A stretch of 44,875 nucleotides of DNA from Bacteroidia bacterium (GTDB lineage: Bacteria; Bacteroidota; Bacteroidia; B-17B0; Aurantibacillaceae): the NCBI GenBank assembly GCA_014378485.1, contig JACMNO010000114.1, positions 1 to 44,875 of the forward strand. The letters run 5' to 3'. The position numbers and the translations under genes are program-made. This document shows positions 8,135-17,649 of the stretch, piece after piece. Numbering within the stretch: position 1 is the first letter of the stretch; every line of letters begins with the position of its first letter. Under the pieces are notes generated by a model. It was given only the letters and a program-made list of their open reading frames with translations. It was not told where the DNA came from and did no database searches.

Positions 8135-9136
8135 CTATAATATGGCTTTTAAGAGCTGTATTTTTTCTATTAAACGCTCCGATTCAATAAAATTAAGAGT
8201 TTGCTGTCCATCCGATAATGCTTCTTCCGGCTTTTCATGTACTTCATAAATAACTCCATCGGCTCCTGCCATTAAAGATGCTAATGCTAATTTTGGAACA
8301 TATTCCCGGATTCCAATTCCATGAGATGGATCGGCTATAACTGGTAAATGCGATTTATCTTTTAGTATCTGTATCGCATTAATATCAAAAGTATTTCGGT
8401 ACATAGTTTCAAAAGTCCTGATCCCTCTTTCACATAAAAGCAGTTTCTCATTTCCTTTACTGAAAATGTATTCCGCTGAATTCAGCAATTCTTCAATTGT
8501 TCCGCTTATTCCTCTTTTAATCATAATTGGTTTATCAATTTCTCCCAATGCATCCAGTAAGTTATAATTTTGAGAATTCCTTGCACCTACCTGGAATATA
8601 TCCACGTACTCCATCATGTCATTAATTTGGGAAGCCTGCATCACTTCTGTGATGATTTTGATTTTATGTTGTTTGCATTGTGCATACATCATTTTTAAAC
8701 CTTCAATCCCCATACCCCTGAAAGCATAAGGAGAACTGCGTGGTTTGTAAACACCGCCGCGCATAATTTTTATATTATTTTTTAAGAGATGAGCTACAAT
8801 TTTCGAAACCTGTTCTTCACTTTCAATGGAACATGGACCCGCCATCATTGCCGGTTCTCCATCTCCTATTATTACGGAGTCGCCCAAATTTATTTTTGTA
8901 TTTTCTGTTTTCCATTTACTACTAACCAGTTTGTAATTGTCTGATACGCGATGAATATCTTTAACACCTTTTAAATGCCCGATGATACGGATGTCAATAT
9001 CTGTTTTCCCGATACATACTAAATAGTTTTCAAACTGTGTATTGACAGTGGTTACTGAATATTTATTTTCTTCAAGCGTTTTACAAATGATTTGTAAATC
9101 TGTTGGCTGAATATTTTTGTGTAGTTGAATGATCAT
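8135..9136 (-). CDS. aroF: 3-deoxy-7-phosphoheptulonate (DAHP) synthase, type I-beta with N-terminal ferredoxin-like domain
   Basis: A 333-residue enzyme that condenses PEP and erythrose 4-phosphate, the first step of the shikimate pathway. The catalytic barrel has AGPCSIES (about residues 99-106), RGGVYKPRSSPYAFRG (about 126-141), CERGIRTFE and ADPSHGIG. The first 70 or so residues form a ferredoxin-like domain as in Thermotoga DAHP synthase, where it mediates tyrosine feedback. There is no fused chorismate mutase, unlike the DAHP synthase/chorismate mutase fusion common in Bacteroidota. It overlaps trpA by ATGA and is the last gene of the trp operon, so it should also respond to the Trp attenuator. 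The symbol is by function; isozyme naming is arbitrary. Confidence 0.93.
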   Translation of the reverse strand: MIIQLHKNIQPTDLQIICKTLEENKYSVTTVNTQFENYLVCIGKTDIDIRIIGHLKGVKDIHRVSDNYKLVSSKWKTENTKINLGDSVIIGDGEPAMMAGPCSIESEEQVSKIVAHLLKNNIKIMRGGVYKPRSSPYAFRGMGIEGLKMMYAQCKQHKIKIITEVMQASQINDMMEYVDIFQVGARNSQNYNLLDALGEIDKPIMIKRGISGTIEELLNSAEYIFSKGNEKLLLCERGIRTFETMYRNTFDINAIQILKDKSHLPVIADPSHGIGIREYVPKLALASLMAGADGVIYEVHEKPEEALSDGQQTLNFIESERLIEKIQLLKAIL

Positions 9137-9930
9137 GATTGAATAGTTTTAATAGGTTCTTTAATTTTTGAAATAAATTCAGGAATGTCTTTTTGTAAAT
9201 CAGTCGAGTTTCCCAGCAAATTTACAAAAGAGGATCCTATAATAGCGCCATTGGCCACTTCGCAGGCTTCTGAAAATTCTTTTTGCCCCTTAATTCCAAA
9301 ACCAATCAGGATTTTATTTTTTAAAGGCAAAGATGTAATGTGCTTTAATGACTCGTTTAAATTTATAGTATTTGTTTTAAAATTACCGGTAGTTGAATTT
9401 GATGAAACCAAATATAAGAATCCTGAACTTCTTTCATCAATTGCCTTAATGCGACTCACAGGTGTTAGTGGACTAATGATTAAAGCAACTTTGATATTGT
9501 ATTTTTCTGATAAAGGTTTGTGCACAGTATCAAACTCATCTAATGGTAGGTCTGGTAAAATTACTCCGTCAATTCCAGATTCATGACAGTTTTTATAAAA
9601 AGGTTCAACGCCGTATTGCATTACTGAGTTAAGGTAGCCCATTAATAGAATTGGTAATTGGGTGATTTTTCTTAAGTCTTTTAATTGTTCAAACATCACT
9701 TTTAATGTGGTACCATTATTTAAAGCGGTCATGCTGCTTTGTTGTATGATTGGCCCGTCAGCAATAGGATCCGAAAAAGGAATTCCGATCTCCAGTAAAT
9801 CAACTTCCGTCGTATCCAGAATTTTAATAATAGGAAGTGTGTCGGTAAGATTTGGATAGCCCGCCGTTAAAAATATGGACAATATGTTTTTTTGTTTTCG
9901 TTCAAATAAATGATCAATTCTATTTTGCAT
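9133..9930 (-). CDS. trpA: Tryptophan synthase alpha chain
   Basis: The alpha subunit cleaves indole-3-glycerol phosphate to indole and glyceraldehyde 3-phosphate. The catalytic Glu is in [11 protein letters not shown] and the Asp in [10 protein letters not shown]. The phosphate-binding end shows [12 protein letters not shown] and [11 protein letters not shown] place the start at 9930, giving [12 protein letters not shown], which aligns with the usual TrpA N-terminus and overlaps trpB by 11 bp. An ATG at 9942 would add four residues. It overlaps the DAHP synthase start by ATGA. It acts with TrpB as an alpha2-beta2 complex. Confidence 0.95.
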   Translation of the reverse strand: MQNRIDHLFERKQKNILSIFLTAGYPNLTDTLPIIKILDTTEVDLLEIGIPFSDPIADGPIIQQSSMTALNNGTTLKVMFEQLKDLRKITQLPILLMGYLNSVMQYGVEPFYKNCHESGIDGVILPDLPLDEFDTVHKPLSEKYNIKVALIISPLTPVSRIKAIDERSSGFLYLVSSNSTTGNFKTNTINLNESLKHITSLPLKNKILIGFGIKGQKEFSEACEVANGAIIGSSFVNLLGNSTDLQKDIPEFISKIKEPIKTIQS

Positions 9931-11125
9931 GTTTATTTTCATTTAAATAGTTTATATAAGTGTTCAGGTCTTTGTCCCCTCTTCCTGAAAGATTCACAAC
10001 GACGATTTCATTTTCTTTAAAATTCAGTTTTGATAAAACCGCTAAAGCATGAGCACTTTCTAATGCCGGTATAATTCCTTCCTTTTGTGTTAAGTTTACA
10101 ACTGCATGCATAGCTTCGGCATCGGTGACGTGTAAATATTTTGCTCTTTTCACATCATGTAAAAAAGAATGTATCGGCCCAATGCCGGGATAATCAAGTC
10201 CTGCCGAAAGACTATAAGGTTCTGTAATCTGGCCATCTTCATTTTGCATTAAATACGTTTTGCTTCCATGAATAATGCCCGGCTTTCCAATGGTCAATGT
10301 TGCTGCTGTATGTCCTGTATCAATACCTTTTCCAGAAGCTTCTACACCGATCAACTGAACTTCTTCATTATCCAAATAATGATAAAAAGCGCCTGCTGCA
10401 TTGCTTCCTCCGCCCACACAGGCAATCACATAATCAGGGTTTTCTTTTCCGACACGTTGTAATAACTGACTTTTCATTTCTTTACTAATCACCGATTGAA
10501 AACGCGCAACCATATCAGGGTAGGGGTGAGGACCCACAACCGAGCCAATAATGTAATAAGTCGTCTCAGTATTATTGATCCAATCTCTGATGGCTTCGTT
10601 GGTTGCATCTTTTAAGGTCCGGCTTCCTGATAAAGCAGCAACAACTGTTGCACCTAATAAATTCATGCGTGCTACATTCGGTGCCTGTCTTTCAATATCT
10701 ATTTCTCCCATGTAAATAATGCATTCTAATCCCATCAAGGCACATGCTGTAGCAGTGGCTACACCATGCTGTCCGGCTCCGGTTTCGGCAATAATTCTTT
10801 TCTTGCCTAAACGTTTAGCCAATAGAATTTGTCCTAAAGCATTATTGATTTTATGCGCGCCTGTGTGGTTTAAGTCCTCACGTTTTAAATAGATAGTAGT
10901 ATTGAACTGCGCCGATAAATTTTTAGCGTGGTACAAGGGAGTTGGGCGACCAACATAATTTTTTAAAAGATCTTCAAATTCATTTTTAAATGAATCACTT
11001 TCCATGATCTGTAAATAATTATTCTTGAGTTCTTCCACATTGTTAAATAATATTTCCGGTATATATGCCCCGCCATATTCGCCATAGTAGCCCTGATCAT
11101 TTACATTGAATTTATTTGTTGCCAT
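9920..11125 (-). CDS. trpB: Tryptophan synthase beta chain
   Basis: A 401-residue PLP enzyme joining indole and serine to make tryptophan. The PLP lysine is in [13 protein letters not shown] (Lys92), the Gly-rich phosphate loop is [10 protein letters not shown], and the catalytic Glu region [12 protein letters not shown] is intact. Length and the [11 protein letters not shown] opening indicate the classical TrpB1 type that partners TrpA, not the stand-alone TrpB2. It overlaps trpF by 14 bp and trpA by 11 bp, which suggests tight coupling of translation. Confidence 0.97.
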   Translation of the reverse strand: MATNKFNVNDQGYYGEYGGAYIPEILFNNVEELKNNYLQIMESDSFKNEFEDLLKNYVGRPTPLYHAKNLSAQFNTTIYLKREDLNHTGAHKINNALGQILLAKRLGKKRIIAETGAGQHGVATATACALMGLECIIYMGEIDIERQAPNVARMNLLGATVVAALSGSRTLKDATNEAIRDWINNTETTYYIIGSVVGPHPYPDMVARFQSVISKEMKSQLLQRVGKENPDYVIACVGGGSNAAGAFYHYLDNEEVQLIGVEASGKGIDTGHTAATLTIGKPGIIHGSKTYLMQNEDGQITEPYSLSAGLDYPGIGPIHSFLHDVKRAKYLHVTDAEAMHAVVNLTQKEGIIPALESAHALAVLSKLNFKENEIVVVNLSGRGDKDLNTYINYLNENKHAK

Positions 11126-11744
11126 TGTTGTTAAGTTTTAAAATGAATTTACTAATCTGTTCGGTATTCTTTAAACCCGGTTCTGTTTCAAATTTCGAGT
11201 TAATGTCTATTGCTGTTAATTGTGGTATGTTTAATTTTTTAATTTCGTTTATACGCTCTTCATTAATACCACCGCTTAAAAAGAAGGGAACCTGATAATT
11301 ATATTTTTTTAAAATATCCCAGTTAAACGATTGGCCGCTTCCTCCATAGTTTACTGTAGGACTATCAAATAAAAAATAATCAACAACAGATAAATATTTT
11401 TCAAGGGTTTTAAAATCAAAATCATCATTGATCTGAAATGCTTTTATAACCTTTACATGAGTTTTAAGTTCACTACAAACTCCCACAGGTTCATTTCCAT
11501 GTAACTGCACCAAATCCAAGTCATAATGAGCAATGTGGTTACATATGGAATAAGGTTTCTCATTCACAAAAACTCCCACTTTTTTTATTGATTTTGGTAT
11601 CGATCTTATAAAATCAAAACTCAGATTTTGATCAATGTACCTTGGAGATTTTTGATAAAAGATAAATCCCATGTAGTCAATTGGTAGTTCAATTAAATCG
11701 CTGATGTTATGTTCGTGCTTTAAGCCGCAGACTTTTAGTTTCAT
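11112..11744 (-). CDS. trpF: Phosphoribosylanthranilate isomerase
   Basis: A 210-residue TIM barrel. The catalytic Cys is in LKVCGL (residues 3-8) and the general acid Asp in [20 protein letters not shown]. The C-terminal phosphate site is [10 protein letters not shown] and [16 protein letters not shown]. It converts N-(5-phosphoribosyl)anthranilate to CdRP. It is a separate gene here, not fused to trpC as in E. coli. It starts 3 bp after the trpC stop and overlaps trpB by 14 bp. Confidence 0.95.
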   Translation of the reverse strand: MKLKVCGLKHEHNISDLIELPIDYMGFIFYQKSPRYIDQNLSFDFIRSIPKSIKKVGVFVNEKPYSICNHIAHYDLDLVQLHGNEPVGVCSELKTHVKVIKAFQINDDFDFKTLEKYLSVVDYFLFDSPTVNYGGSGQSFNWDILKKYNYQVPFFLSGGINEERINEIKKLNIPQLTAIDINSKFETEPGLKNTEQISKFILKLNNNGNK

Positions 11745-11747
11745 TTT

Positions 11748-12566
11748 TTAATTTGAAATAGTGTTGCTTTCAGCATGGCTTACTTTATTCAACTGCTCTA
11801 TAAATTCCTTACAGGCTAAATGCGGATGCGGTTGCTTCATAAAATGACTGCCTATTAAAAATCCATTATAACCCGCAGCTTTTAATTTGATGATCTCATG
11901 TATATTTTCAATCCCACTTTCAGAAACTTTGATCATGTGTTTTGGAATCAAGTCTGCCATTATAAATGATTGTTGAATATCTATTTTCATCGTATTTAAA
12001 TCTCTGTTATTTACGCCAACAACATCAACCTGATCATATAATTTAACTAGTTCATCGGGATGGTGCAACTCTAATAGAACTTCCAGTTTAAGTTTATGAG
12101 CAGCATCAGTGAATTGAATAATCTCCTCTTTAGTTAAAACAGCGGCGATTAACAAAATAGCATCTGCTCCTATTGATTTAGCTTCAATAATTTGGTATTC
12201 ACTTATTGTAAAATCCTTACGAAGGATTGGACAGAAATTATATTTCCTGGCAGTTGTTAAATCATCTGAAGAACCACCAAAGAAAGTTTTGTCTGTTAAA
12301 ATGGATAAAGCACTTGCGCCAGCCTGCATGTAACCAATCGATGTTTTTTCTACACTTAAGTATTTATTGATGACTCCAGCCGAAGGAGATTGTTTTTTAA
12401 ATTCAGCAATGATTCCGCTTTTATCAGCCCTTTTTAAATAGGCAGCTAACGAAACAGTTGGTGATTTAAAATATTTTGATTGTTGTAGTAATTCGATGGG
12501 GTACAAAGCTTCCCTTTCTTTGACTTCGGTTCTTTTATGTTCAATAATTTTTTGTAGAGTATTCAT
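11748..12566 (-). CDS. trpC: Indole-3-glycerol phosphate synthase
   Basis: A 272-residue TIM barrel. Catalytic and binding motifs are IAEFKKQSPSAGVI (Lys and Ser-Pro-Ser), ALSILTDKTFFGGS, ILRKDFTI (catalytic Lys), VLLELH, VGVNNRDL and VSESGI. It performs the decarboxylative ring closure of CdRP. It starts one base after the trpD stop. The last 10 or so residues after the barrel are a poorly conserved tail. There is no fusion to TrpF. Confidence 0.96.
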   Translation of the reverse strand: MNTLQKIIEHKRTEVKEREALYPIELLQQSKYFKSPTVSLAAYLKRADKSGIIAEFKKQSPSAGVINKYLSVEKTSIGYMQAGASALSILTDKTFFGGSSDDLTTARKYNFCPILRKDFTISEYQIIEAKSIGADAILLIAAVLTKEEIIQFTDAAHKLKLEVLLELHHPDELVKLYDQVDVVGVNNRDLNTMKIDIQQSFIMADLIPKHMIKVSESGIENIHEIIKLKAAGYNGFLIGSHFMKQPHPHLACKEFIEQLNKVSHAESNTISN

Positions 12567-12567
12567 T

Positions 12568-13554
12568 TTAATTGGATGTTAAGTGTTTAAATAAAATATG
12601 TGTTTTTTTTGATTCAATAGTTTCTTTGCAAATGGAAAGGCATTCCTGAATGGTTTGTTTAGGATTATAAGCATTCATTGCTAAAGCGCTGTTTGCAACA
12701 ACTACGTTTTTTTGAGGAATTGTACTTTCATTCTTTAAAACATTTACAAATATAGTGGCAGCTTGCCCGATGGTTTTCCCTCCATAGATGTCTTGCTCTT
12801 TTAGTAAAGCAAAACCTAAGGTTTCAGGTTCAATGGTTTGCTCTGTTTTTTTTGTGATGTATTTGAAAGAAGAAGTTAAACTCACTTCATCATACCCATC
12901 AATGGAATGTACCAAACAATAATCAGCTTTGTCTTTTTGCAAAATGTAATTATAAATTCTCGCCACTTCAAGACCATAAACTCCTACATATCTAAAGCTA
13001 ATGTTAGCAGGGTTCACCAAGGGCCCCAATAAATTGAAGAATGTTTTAACTGCTAGTTCTTTTCGTTGCGCGGCCACTGTTTTTAATGCAGGATGAAATA
13101 AAGGGGCGTGCATAAAACAAATATTGTGTTGATTAAATTCACGGTTTAAGTCGTCTGAATTTGTTTTGAATTTGTAACCCAAATGATTTAAAATATCTGA
13201 TGATCCTGACACAGAAGAAGAACCATAATTTCCATGCTTTGCAACCGGCACTCCTGAAGCAGCTAACACCAAAGCAGAGAGCGTAGAAATATTAAACGTG
13301 TCTTTTTGATCGCCACCGGTTCCGCAAACATCAATAGCTTCTCTGTCAAGTTTTACCGGTATGCATACTTCCAATAATGCTTTTCTAAAACCTGTTAATT
13401 CATTTACGGTTATTGGTCTTGCTATATAAAATGCCATGATGGCTGCAATTTGGGCAGCATTAAATTCATTCCGGCAAATAGTTTGGAAAAGCTGGTAGGC
13501 TTCTGTCTCCGAAAGGTTATGTCCCTGACACAACATTTGAAATGATGTTTTCAT
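12568..13554 (-). CDS. trpD: Anthranilate phosphoribosyltransferase
   Basis: A 328-residue enzyme that transfers phosphoribose from PRPP to anthranilate. The PRPP-binding loop is DVCGTGGDQKDTFNIST (about residues 80-96), followed by KHGNYGSSSVSGSSD and the anthranilate-binding region with HPALKTVAAQRKELAVKTFFNLLGPLVNP. Length is normal (about 330). It is not fused to trpG. A 43-bp gap separates it from trpG, and it sits one base from trpC. Confidence 0.96.
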   Translation of the reverse strand: MKTSFQMLCQGHNLSETEAYQLFQTICRNEFNAAQIAAIMAFYIARPITVNELTGFRKALLEVCIPVKLDREAIDVCGTGGDQKDTFNISTLSALVLAASGVPVAKHGNYGSSSVSGSSDILNHLGYKFKTNSDDLNREFNQHNICFMHAPLFHPALKTVAAQRKELAVKTFFNLLGPLVNPANISFRYVGVYGLEVARIYNYILQKDKADYCLVHSIDGYDEVSLTSSFKYITKKTEQTIEPETLGFALLKEQDIYGGKTIGQAATIFVNVLKNESTIPQKNVVVANSALAMNAYNPKQTIQECLSICKETIESKKTHILFKHLTSN

Positions 13555-13597
13555 TTTTTAAATTTAAATTTTAAGATTTAGAACTATGATTAAAAAA

Positions 13598-14164
13598 TTA
13601 ACTTTTTAGCCAGTTATTAATCATTGTTTCTCCATATTCTGATAAAATAGATTCCGGGTGAAACTGCACCCCGCGTACATTATGAGAAATATGTTTAAGC
13701 GCCATAATATTTCCTTCTTCATCAGTGGCAGTGATCTTCAAATCCTCAGGCAATGCATTGGTATTTACAACCCACGAATGATAGCGGCCAACTGTAAACG
13801 TTTGCGGACAATCTTTAAAGATCAGATCTTCTGCAATTACATTTATTGGAGTAGCGATACCGTGAAAAACTGAATCGAGGTTCTTAAGAGTTGCGCCATA
13901 AGCCTCTCCGATTGCCTGTAATCCAAGACAAACTCCAAATATATTTTTCGATGATCCATATTGCCTGATCAGCTCTGGCATAATGCCGGCATCTTTTGGT
14001 AAGCCCGGGCCCGGCGATAATAGTATTTTATCATAAGCTTCAACTGCTTCTAAAGTAATCTTATCATTTCGGATGACATCAAACTGAATGTCACTTACCT
14101 TTTCAATTAAATGAACAAGATTGTAGGTAAAGCTGTCGTAATTATCGAGTACTAATAATTTCAT
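13598..14164 (-). CDS. trpG: Anthranilate synthase component II, glutamine amidotransferase
   Basis: A 188-residue class I amidotransferase supplying ammonia to TrpE. The nucleophile is Cys79 in FGVCLGLQAIGE. The oxyanion loop is LSPGPGLPKDAG, and the His/Glu of the triad are in QFHPESIL (about 168-175). Such proteins may also serve PabB in folate synthesis, and no separate pabA is visible in this window. It is separated from trpE by 92 bp containing a hairpin. Confidence 0.95.
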   Translation of the reverse strand: MKLLVLDNYDSFTYNLVHLIEKVSDIQFDVIRNDKITLEAVEAYDKILLSPGPGLPKDAGIMPELIRQYGSSKNIFGVCLGLQAIGEAYGATLKNLDSVFHGIATPINVIAEDLIFKDCPQTFTVGRYHSWVVNTNALPEDLKITATDEEGNIMALKHISHNVRGVQFHPESILSEYGETMINNWLKS

Positions 14165-14230
14165 GTGTCGGTTTATTGTTTTTTAATTGTCATACGTTAT
14201 ACTCCATGCTATTAGGTTGTAATTAACAGA

Positions 14231-14252
14231 TATGGCGCATGACTATGCCATA
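14231..14252 (-). promoter_or_regulatory. Hairpin in the trpE-trpG gap
   Basis: TATGG-CG-CAT, GACT loop, ATGCCATA gives an 8-bp stem with a two-base bulge in the 92-nt gap between trpE and trpG. This is the only sizeable gap inside the operon. It has no U-tract, so it is not a terminator. It could be an RNA processing or stability site that adjusts TrpE:TrpG output; that role is a guess. Confidence 0.35.
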
Positions 14253-14256
14253 AGTA

Positions 14257-15672
14257 TTAGATTGTAATGTTATTAATTTTTTCTGCTTGTTGCACTGCTT
14301 TTTTTAAAGCCGATACTTTATGATTGATTTCCTGTAGTTCATTTTCTTCTCTTGAAGATACAACGATACCTGCACCTGCCTGGTAATGAAGTGTATTATC
14401 TTTACTTAAAAAAGTACGGATCATAATGGCGTGGTTCAATTGGTTATCGTGACTTATAAAACCTATGCAGCCACCATAAAATTCACGTGATTCGGTTTCA
14501 TACTTGTCAATTAATTGCAGCGCTTTATATTTAGGTGCACCGGATAGAGTTCCTGCGGGAAAAGTTCCAAGCAATACTTCAAATGGATGAAATGCACTTT
14601 TCTTTTTTCCAATTACTTTACTCACTAAATGGATCACGTGTGAATAGAATTGTGTTTGTTTGGAAATTTTTAATTCAACTCCTGAACAATATTTACTCAG
14701 GTCATTTCTTGCAAGGTCAACCAGCATGTTATGCTCCGATACTTCTTTTGGATCATTTAATAATTCTTTTGCTTTTACCAGATCTAGTTCATCATTGCCT
14801 GTTCGCTTATAGGTTCCTGCTATTGGGTGAATTTCAGTAATGTCATTATTGATCACTAATTGTGCTTCCGGAGAAGATCCAAATAGTTTAAAGCTCCCTA
14901 AGTCAAAGTAAAAAAGATAGGGGGAAGGATTGATATTTTTTAAAGCCCTGTAAACATTAAATTCATCACCAACAAAACTCTGAGAGAAACGCCTTGATAA
15001 AACCAGTTGAAATACATCTCCCTGCTGGCAATGTTCTTTTGCTTTTGTAACCAATGTTCTGTAATCCGCATCTGTAATAGGAGAAACCGTATCATTAACA
15101 GTAGAAAAACTATGCTCATTTACTGATAGCAGGTTAATTTTTTCGAGCACTTCTTCTAATTGTTCTGTTGCCTTAATATCTTTAAAATGGTGACTTATGA
15201 TGTGCAGATTATTTGTATTGTGATTGAATACTAAAATAATACCGTACACATGATATAATAATTCAGGAATATCCAATGTTTTATGATTTGCATTTAAACG
15301 AATGTCTTCGGCATAATTTACAATATCATAACCGGTGTATCCAAATAAACCTGCATAGCAAAACGGTACATTCTGTGTTTCAAATTTGAACTGTTCCTTG
15401 AAGTTAATTAAGTGTTTTAATAATAAGGCTTTATCAAAATTAATGGCCGTTTTGGTAACAATACCATTGTTATTAGTTCTTATTATATTATTCTTTAGCA
15501 TGATTGAGGCTAAAGGATTTAAACAGATATAAGAATAATGTCCGTCCTTACTATTGTAGTCGGAACTTTCTAATAATAAAGGACTTTGAAAATGATCTCT
15601 TAAAGCTAAATACAACGCAACCGGTGTTTTGGTATCGGCTAGTATCTGCTTAATGTGGGTGTGTATCTTCAT
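14257..15672 (-). CDS. trpE: Anthranilate synthase component I
   Basis: A 471-residue chorismate-utilising enzyme making anthranilate with TrpG. The tryptophan feedback-inhibition motif LLES is present at residues 33-36. The catalytic domain has IAGTYKRTG, VDLARNDLSKYCSG, FPAGTLSGAPKYKALQLI, YGGCIGFI and AGAGIVVSS. The intact LLES motif points to TrpE, not PabB, and predicts allosteric inhibition by tryptophan in addition to the attenuator upstream. It is the first structural gene of the operon. Its ATG is about 35 nt beyond the attenuator terminator. Confidence 0.96.
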   Translation of the reverse strand: MKIHTHIKQILADTKTPVALYLALRDHFQSPLLLESSDYNSKDGHYSYICLNPLASIMLKNNIIRTNNNGIVTKTAINFDKALLLKHLINFKEQFKFETQNVPFCYAGLFGYTGYDIVNYAEDIRLNANHKTLDIPELLYHVYGIILVFNHNTNNLHIISHHFKDIKATEQLEEVLEKINLLSVNEHSFSTVNDTVSPITDADYRTLVTKAKEHCQQGDVFQLVLSRRFSQSFVGDEFNVYRALKNINPSPYLFYFDLGSFKLFGSSPEAQLVINNDITEIHPIAGTYKRTGNDELDLVKAKELLNDPKEVSEHNMLVDLARNDLSKYCSGVELKISKQTQFYSHVIHLVSKVIGKKKSAFHPFEVLLGTFPAGTLSGAPKYKALQLIDKYETESREFYGGCIGFISHDNQLNHAIMIRTFLSKDNTLHYQAGAGIVVSSREENELQEINHKVSALKKAVQQAEKINNITI

Positions 15673-15706
15673 TGGTTTATTTTTTTATTTAATAGATTAA
15701 AAACAA

Positions 15707-15737
15707 AAAGCCCACTGTTGTATGAACAGCGGGCTTT
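15707..15737 (-). terminator. trp attenuator terminator (segments 3:4)
   Basis: On the minus strand, AAAGCCCGCTGTT (15737-15725), a 5-nt loop and AACAGTGGGCTTT (15719-15707) form a 13-bp stem with one G.U pair. It is followed by TTTTTGTTTTT. This is a strong intrinsic terminator located between the leader peptide and trpE. Its 5' arm (15730-15722) can instead pair with leader segment 2 (15776-15768), which would abolish the terminator. Confidence 0.93.
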
Positions 15738-15764
15738 GGGTATGCCTTATAAGTATATATAAAC

Positions 15765-15824
15765 TTAGCTATTCATGTGTTTACATGAAGGCCACCAAAA
15801 TTTATTTAAAAAATTATTTTTCAT
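15765..15824 (-). CDS. trpL: trp operon leader peptide with tandem Trp codons
   Basis: A 19-residue ORF, MKNNFLNKFWWPSCKHMNS, from the ATG at 15824 to a TAA at 15767-15765. Its two adjacent UGG codons lie just before RNA segment 1 (UUCAUGU, 15789-15783). Segment 1 pairs with segment 2 (ACAUGAA, 15778-15772) across a 4-nt loop. Segment 2 extended (AUGAAUAGC, 15776-15768) pairs over 9 bp (one G.U) with segment 3 (GCUGUUCAU, 15730-15722), the 5' arm of the terminator. A ribosome stalled at the Trp codons would cover segment 1 and free segment 2 to form the antiterminator. With ample Trp-tRNA the ribosome reaches the stop beside segment 2 and the terminator forms. This is classical attenuation; the sequence shows all parts. 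Confidence 0.9.
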   Translation of the reverse strand: MKNNFLNKFWWPSCKHMNS

Positions 15825-15833
15825 TTTATGTTG

Positions 15834-15863
15834 TAAATGTAATATGGATTTTTTAATAAACAA
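15834..15863 (-). promoter_or_regulatory. Candidate trp operon promoter
   Basis: On the minus strand, TTG (15863-15861), a 19-bp spacer and TACATTTA (15841-15834) match TTG-N19-TAnnTTTG in all but the last base. The position just upstream of the leader ATG (15824) would leave a very short 5' leader of about 5 nt. No other position in the 71-bp gap fits better. The upstream SBBP gene reads the same way, so some read-through is possible. Confidence 0.4.
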
Positions 15864-15895
15864 ATTAATTTTTGGTTTTTAACAAATTAAAATGA

Positions 15896-17602
15896 TTAAT
15901 CACAGATTATTATTTTAGTATACGTGTTTTCTTTATTGCTTTCTGAAACTATTGTATACAGACCTTTTGGAAGATTATGGACATCTAAAATCAGGTCGGT
16001 ATCACTTTCTTTTTTTATAAATAATTTTCCAAATACATCATATAGAGTAATAGTTGACTTTCCTTTAATATTATTTATGAATATAAAATCGCGAGATGGG
16101 TTTGGATAAATATTAAACATTGGCGGAAGGACTTCTTTTTGCACATTGGTTGACAAAAGAGCGAGTTTAGCAATAAATATATCATTAGTGCAATCAGATG
16201 CGAAAGCAGAAAGAGAGTCATTGCCAAATTTTATAGATGGATTGGTAAATGAGCCCGTTATATATATGTCATTGTTATTATTTAAACACATTGAGTTAGC
16301 TGTAGCGGTTGCGCAGAACCCACCAGCAGTAACAGGAACTATCCATTGTTTATTTCCCTGATCATTATATTTCATAATGAATAAACCATTATTTATTAAT
16401 AGAGAATCATTATCTATAAAAAGGTAGGGACTCCTCGAATAACCTGCCAGATATATATTTCCGGATACATCGCAACGTACGCTATTTCCCTCATCATAAT
16501 TTATTCCTCCAACACCTTTTGACCATAAAATGTTGCCTAATGAATCATACTTTATAAGATAAGAATCTTTCCCTCCTCTGTTTATTATGGAGTTATTATT
16601 ATCTAAATTCATCATATAGCCATTACTATTATAGTAATAAAATGAACCTGTTATATATACGTTTCCATTAATATCTGTACATATTGATTTTCCTTCATCT
16701 TGTAAACTGGTTCCAAAATTTTTGGCCCAAATAGCTTCACCTGAAGAGCTGTATTTTGCAATAAAATTTTCTTTATAACCACTCCCTGTTGAAGGTGTTA
16801 ATGAAATTGTATCAAACATGCAAGGTGTGGAACTTCTTGTATAGCCTGTTAAATAAATATTTCCGTTAGGGTCGGTAGTTATTGCATTGCCCTGATCGGC
16901 ACCATATCCTCCTGCTTGCTTGGCCCAGATATAGTTACCTGCTGAACTAAATTTGGCAATAAAAATATCTCCAAAACAACCGATGTTCGGATTAACAATG
17001 CTATCGTTGCCAAAAACAATGGATGGGCTGTAAAAAGTACCGGTTACCAAAATATCGTTGTTAATATCCACCTTTATTGATTGGCTATATTCGTATGAGT
17101 GCCCTCCAAATCCATTTGCCCATAAAACATTACCCATATTATCATATTTTGCAATAAAGAAATCAGAATATCCACTAACATTAGTTAATGTAATACTCCC
17201 GAAAGTAATTGTATATCCTCCATAATAGCCAGTTATATATAAATTGCCATTTGAATCAACATCTATAGCAGTTGCCGCTTTACTTGCAGCATATCCTGAT
17301 GCTGATTTTGCCCATAAAACATTTCCCAAAGTATTGTATTTTACAATATAAATACTGTATCCGGGAGCATCATAGTTTATTAATGTATAGCTTCCAAAAG
17401 AAATGTTAGGGCTTTGAAAATATCCAACTACATAAACATTTCCATTTGCATCAACACATGTATTGAGGCCTTCTTCGTTGTTCACACCTCCGCTTCCCTT
17501 TGCCCATTGCCAGCTTGGGATCTGAGCAGTTAAAAAGTTTGTAGTAAAAAACAGGATTATAGAAAATAAAAATGATCTTCTATTTGCTTTTGTATTTTTC
17601 AT
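15896..17602 (-). CDS. Secreted SBBP-repeat (beta-propeller) protein with type A T9SS sorting domain
   Basis: About 568 residues from the ATG at 17602; an upstream ATG at 17629 would lengthen the signal region. A signal peptide ends near FLTAQ. The body is about nine repeats with the SBBP pattern, such as D-x-N-G-N-[VI]-Y-[VI]-[TA]-G-[YS] and [FI]-I-A-K-Y-[DS]-x-x-G-N-x-[LI]-W-A, predicted to form a propeller. The last 75 residues are a T9SS C-terminal signal (NIYPNPSRDFIFI, then PKGLYTIVS). It should be exported through the outer membrane by T9SS and anchored or released. The biological role is unknown. It lies between the nusB terminator and the trp leader. It is paralogous in repeat style to the genes at 25551 and 39804. 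Confidence 0.85.
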   Translation of the reverse strand: MKNTKANRRSFLFSIILFFTTNFLTAQIPSWQWAKGSGGVNNEEGLNTCVDANGNVYVVGYFQSPNISFGSYTLINYDAPGYSIYIVKYNTLGNVLWAKSASGYAASKAATAIDVDSNGNLYITGYYGGYTITFGSITLTNVSGYSDFFIAKYDNMGNVLWANGFGGHSYEYSQSIKVDINNDILVTGTFYSPSIVFGNDSIVNPNIGCFGDIFIAKFSSAGNYIWAKQAGGYGADQGNAITTDPNGNIYLTGYTRSSTPCMFDTISLTPSTGSGYKENFIAKYSSSGEAIWAKNFGTSLQDEGKSICTDINGNVYITGSFYYYNSNGYMMNLDNNNSIINRGGKDSYLIKYDSLGNILWSKGVGGINYDEGNSVRCDVSGNIYLAGYSRSPYLFIDNDSLLINNGLFIMKYNDQGNKQWIVPVTAGGFCATATANSMCLNNNNDIYITGSFTNPSIKFGNDSLSAFASDCTNDIFIAKLALLSTNVQKEVLPPMFNIYPNPSRDFIFINNIKGKSTITLYDVFGKLFIKKESDTDLILDVHNLPKGLYTIVSESNKENTYTKIIICD

Positions 17603-17649
17603 TACAACAGATTTAAAACTATTAATCAAACTTACATTTTATTTATCAC

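Noticed and set aside
9185..9586. Open frame of 133 codons on the plus strand inside trpA
   Set aside because: It is antisense to an unmistakable trpA, has no recognisable domain, and can be explained by codon bias of the real gene.
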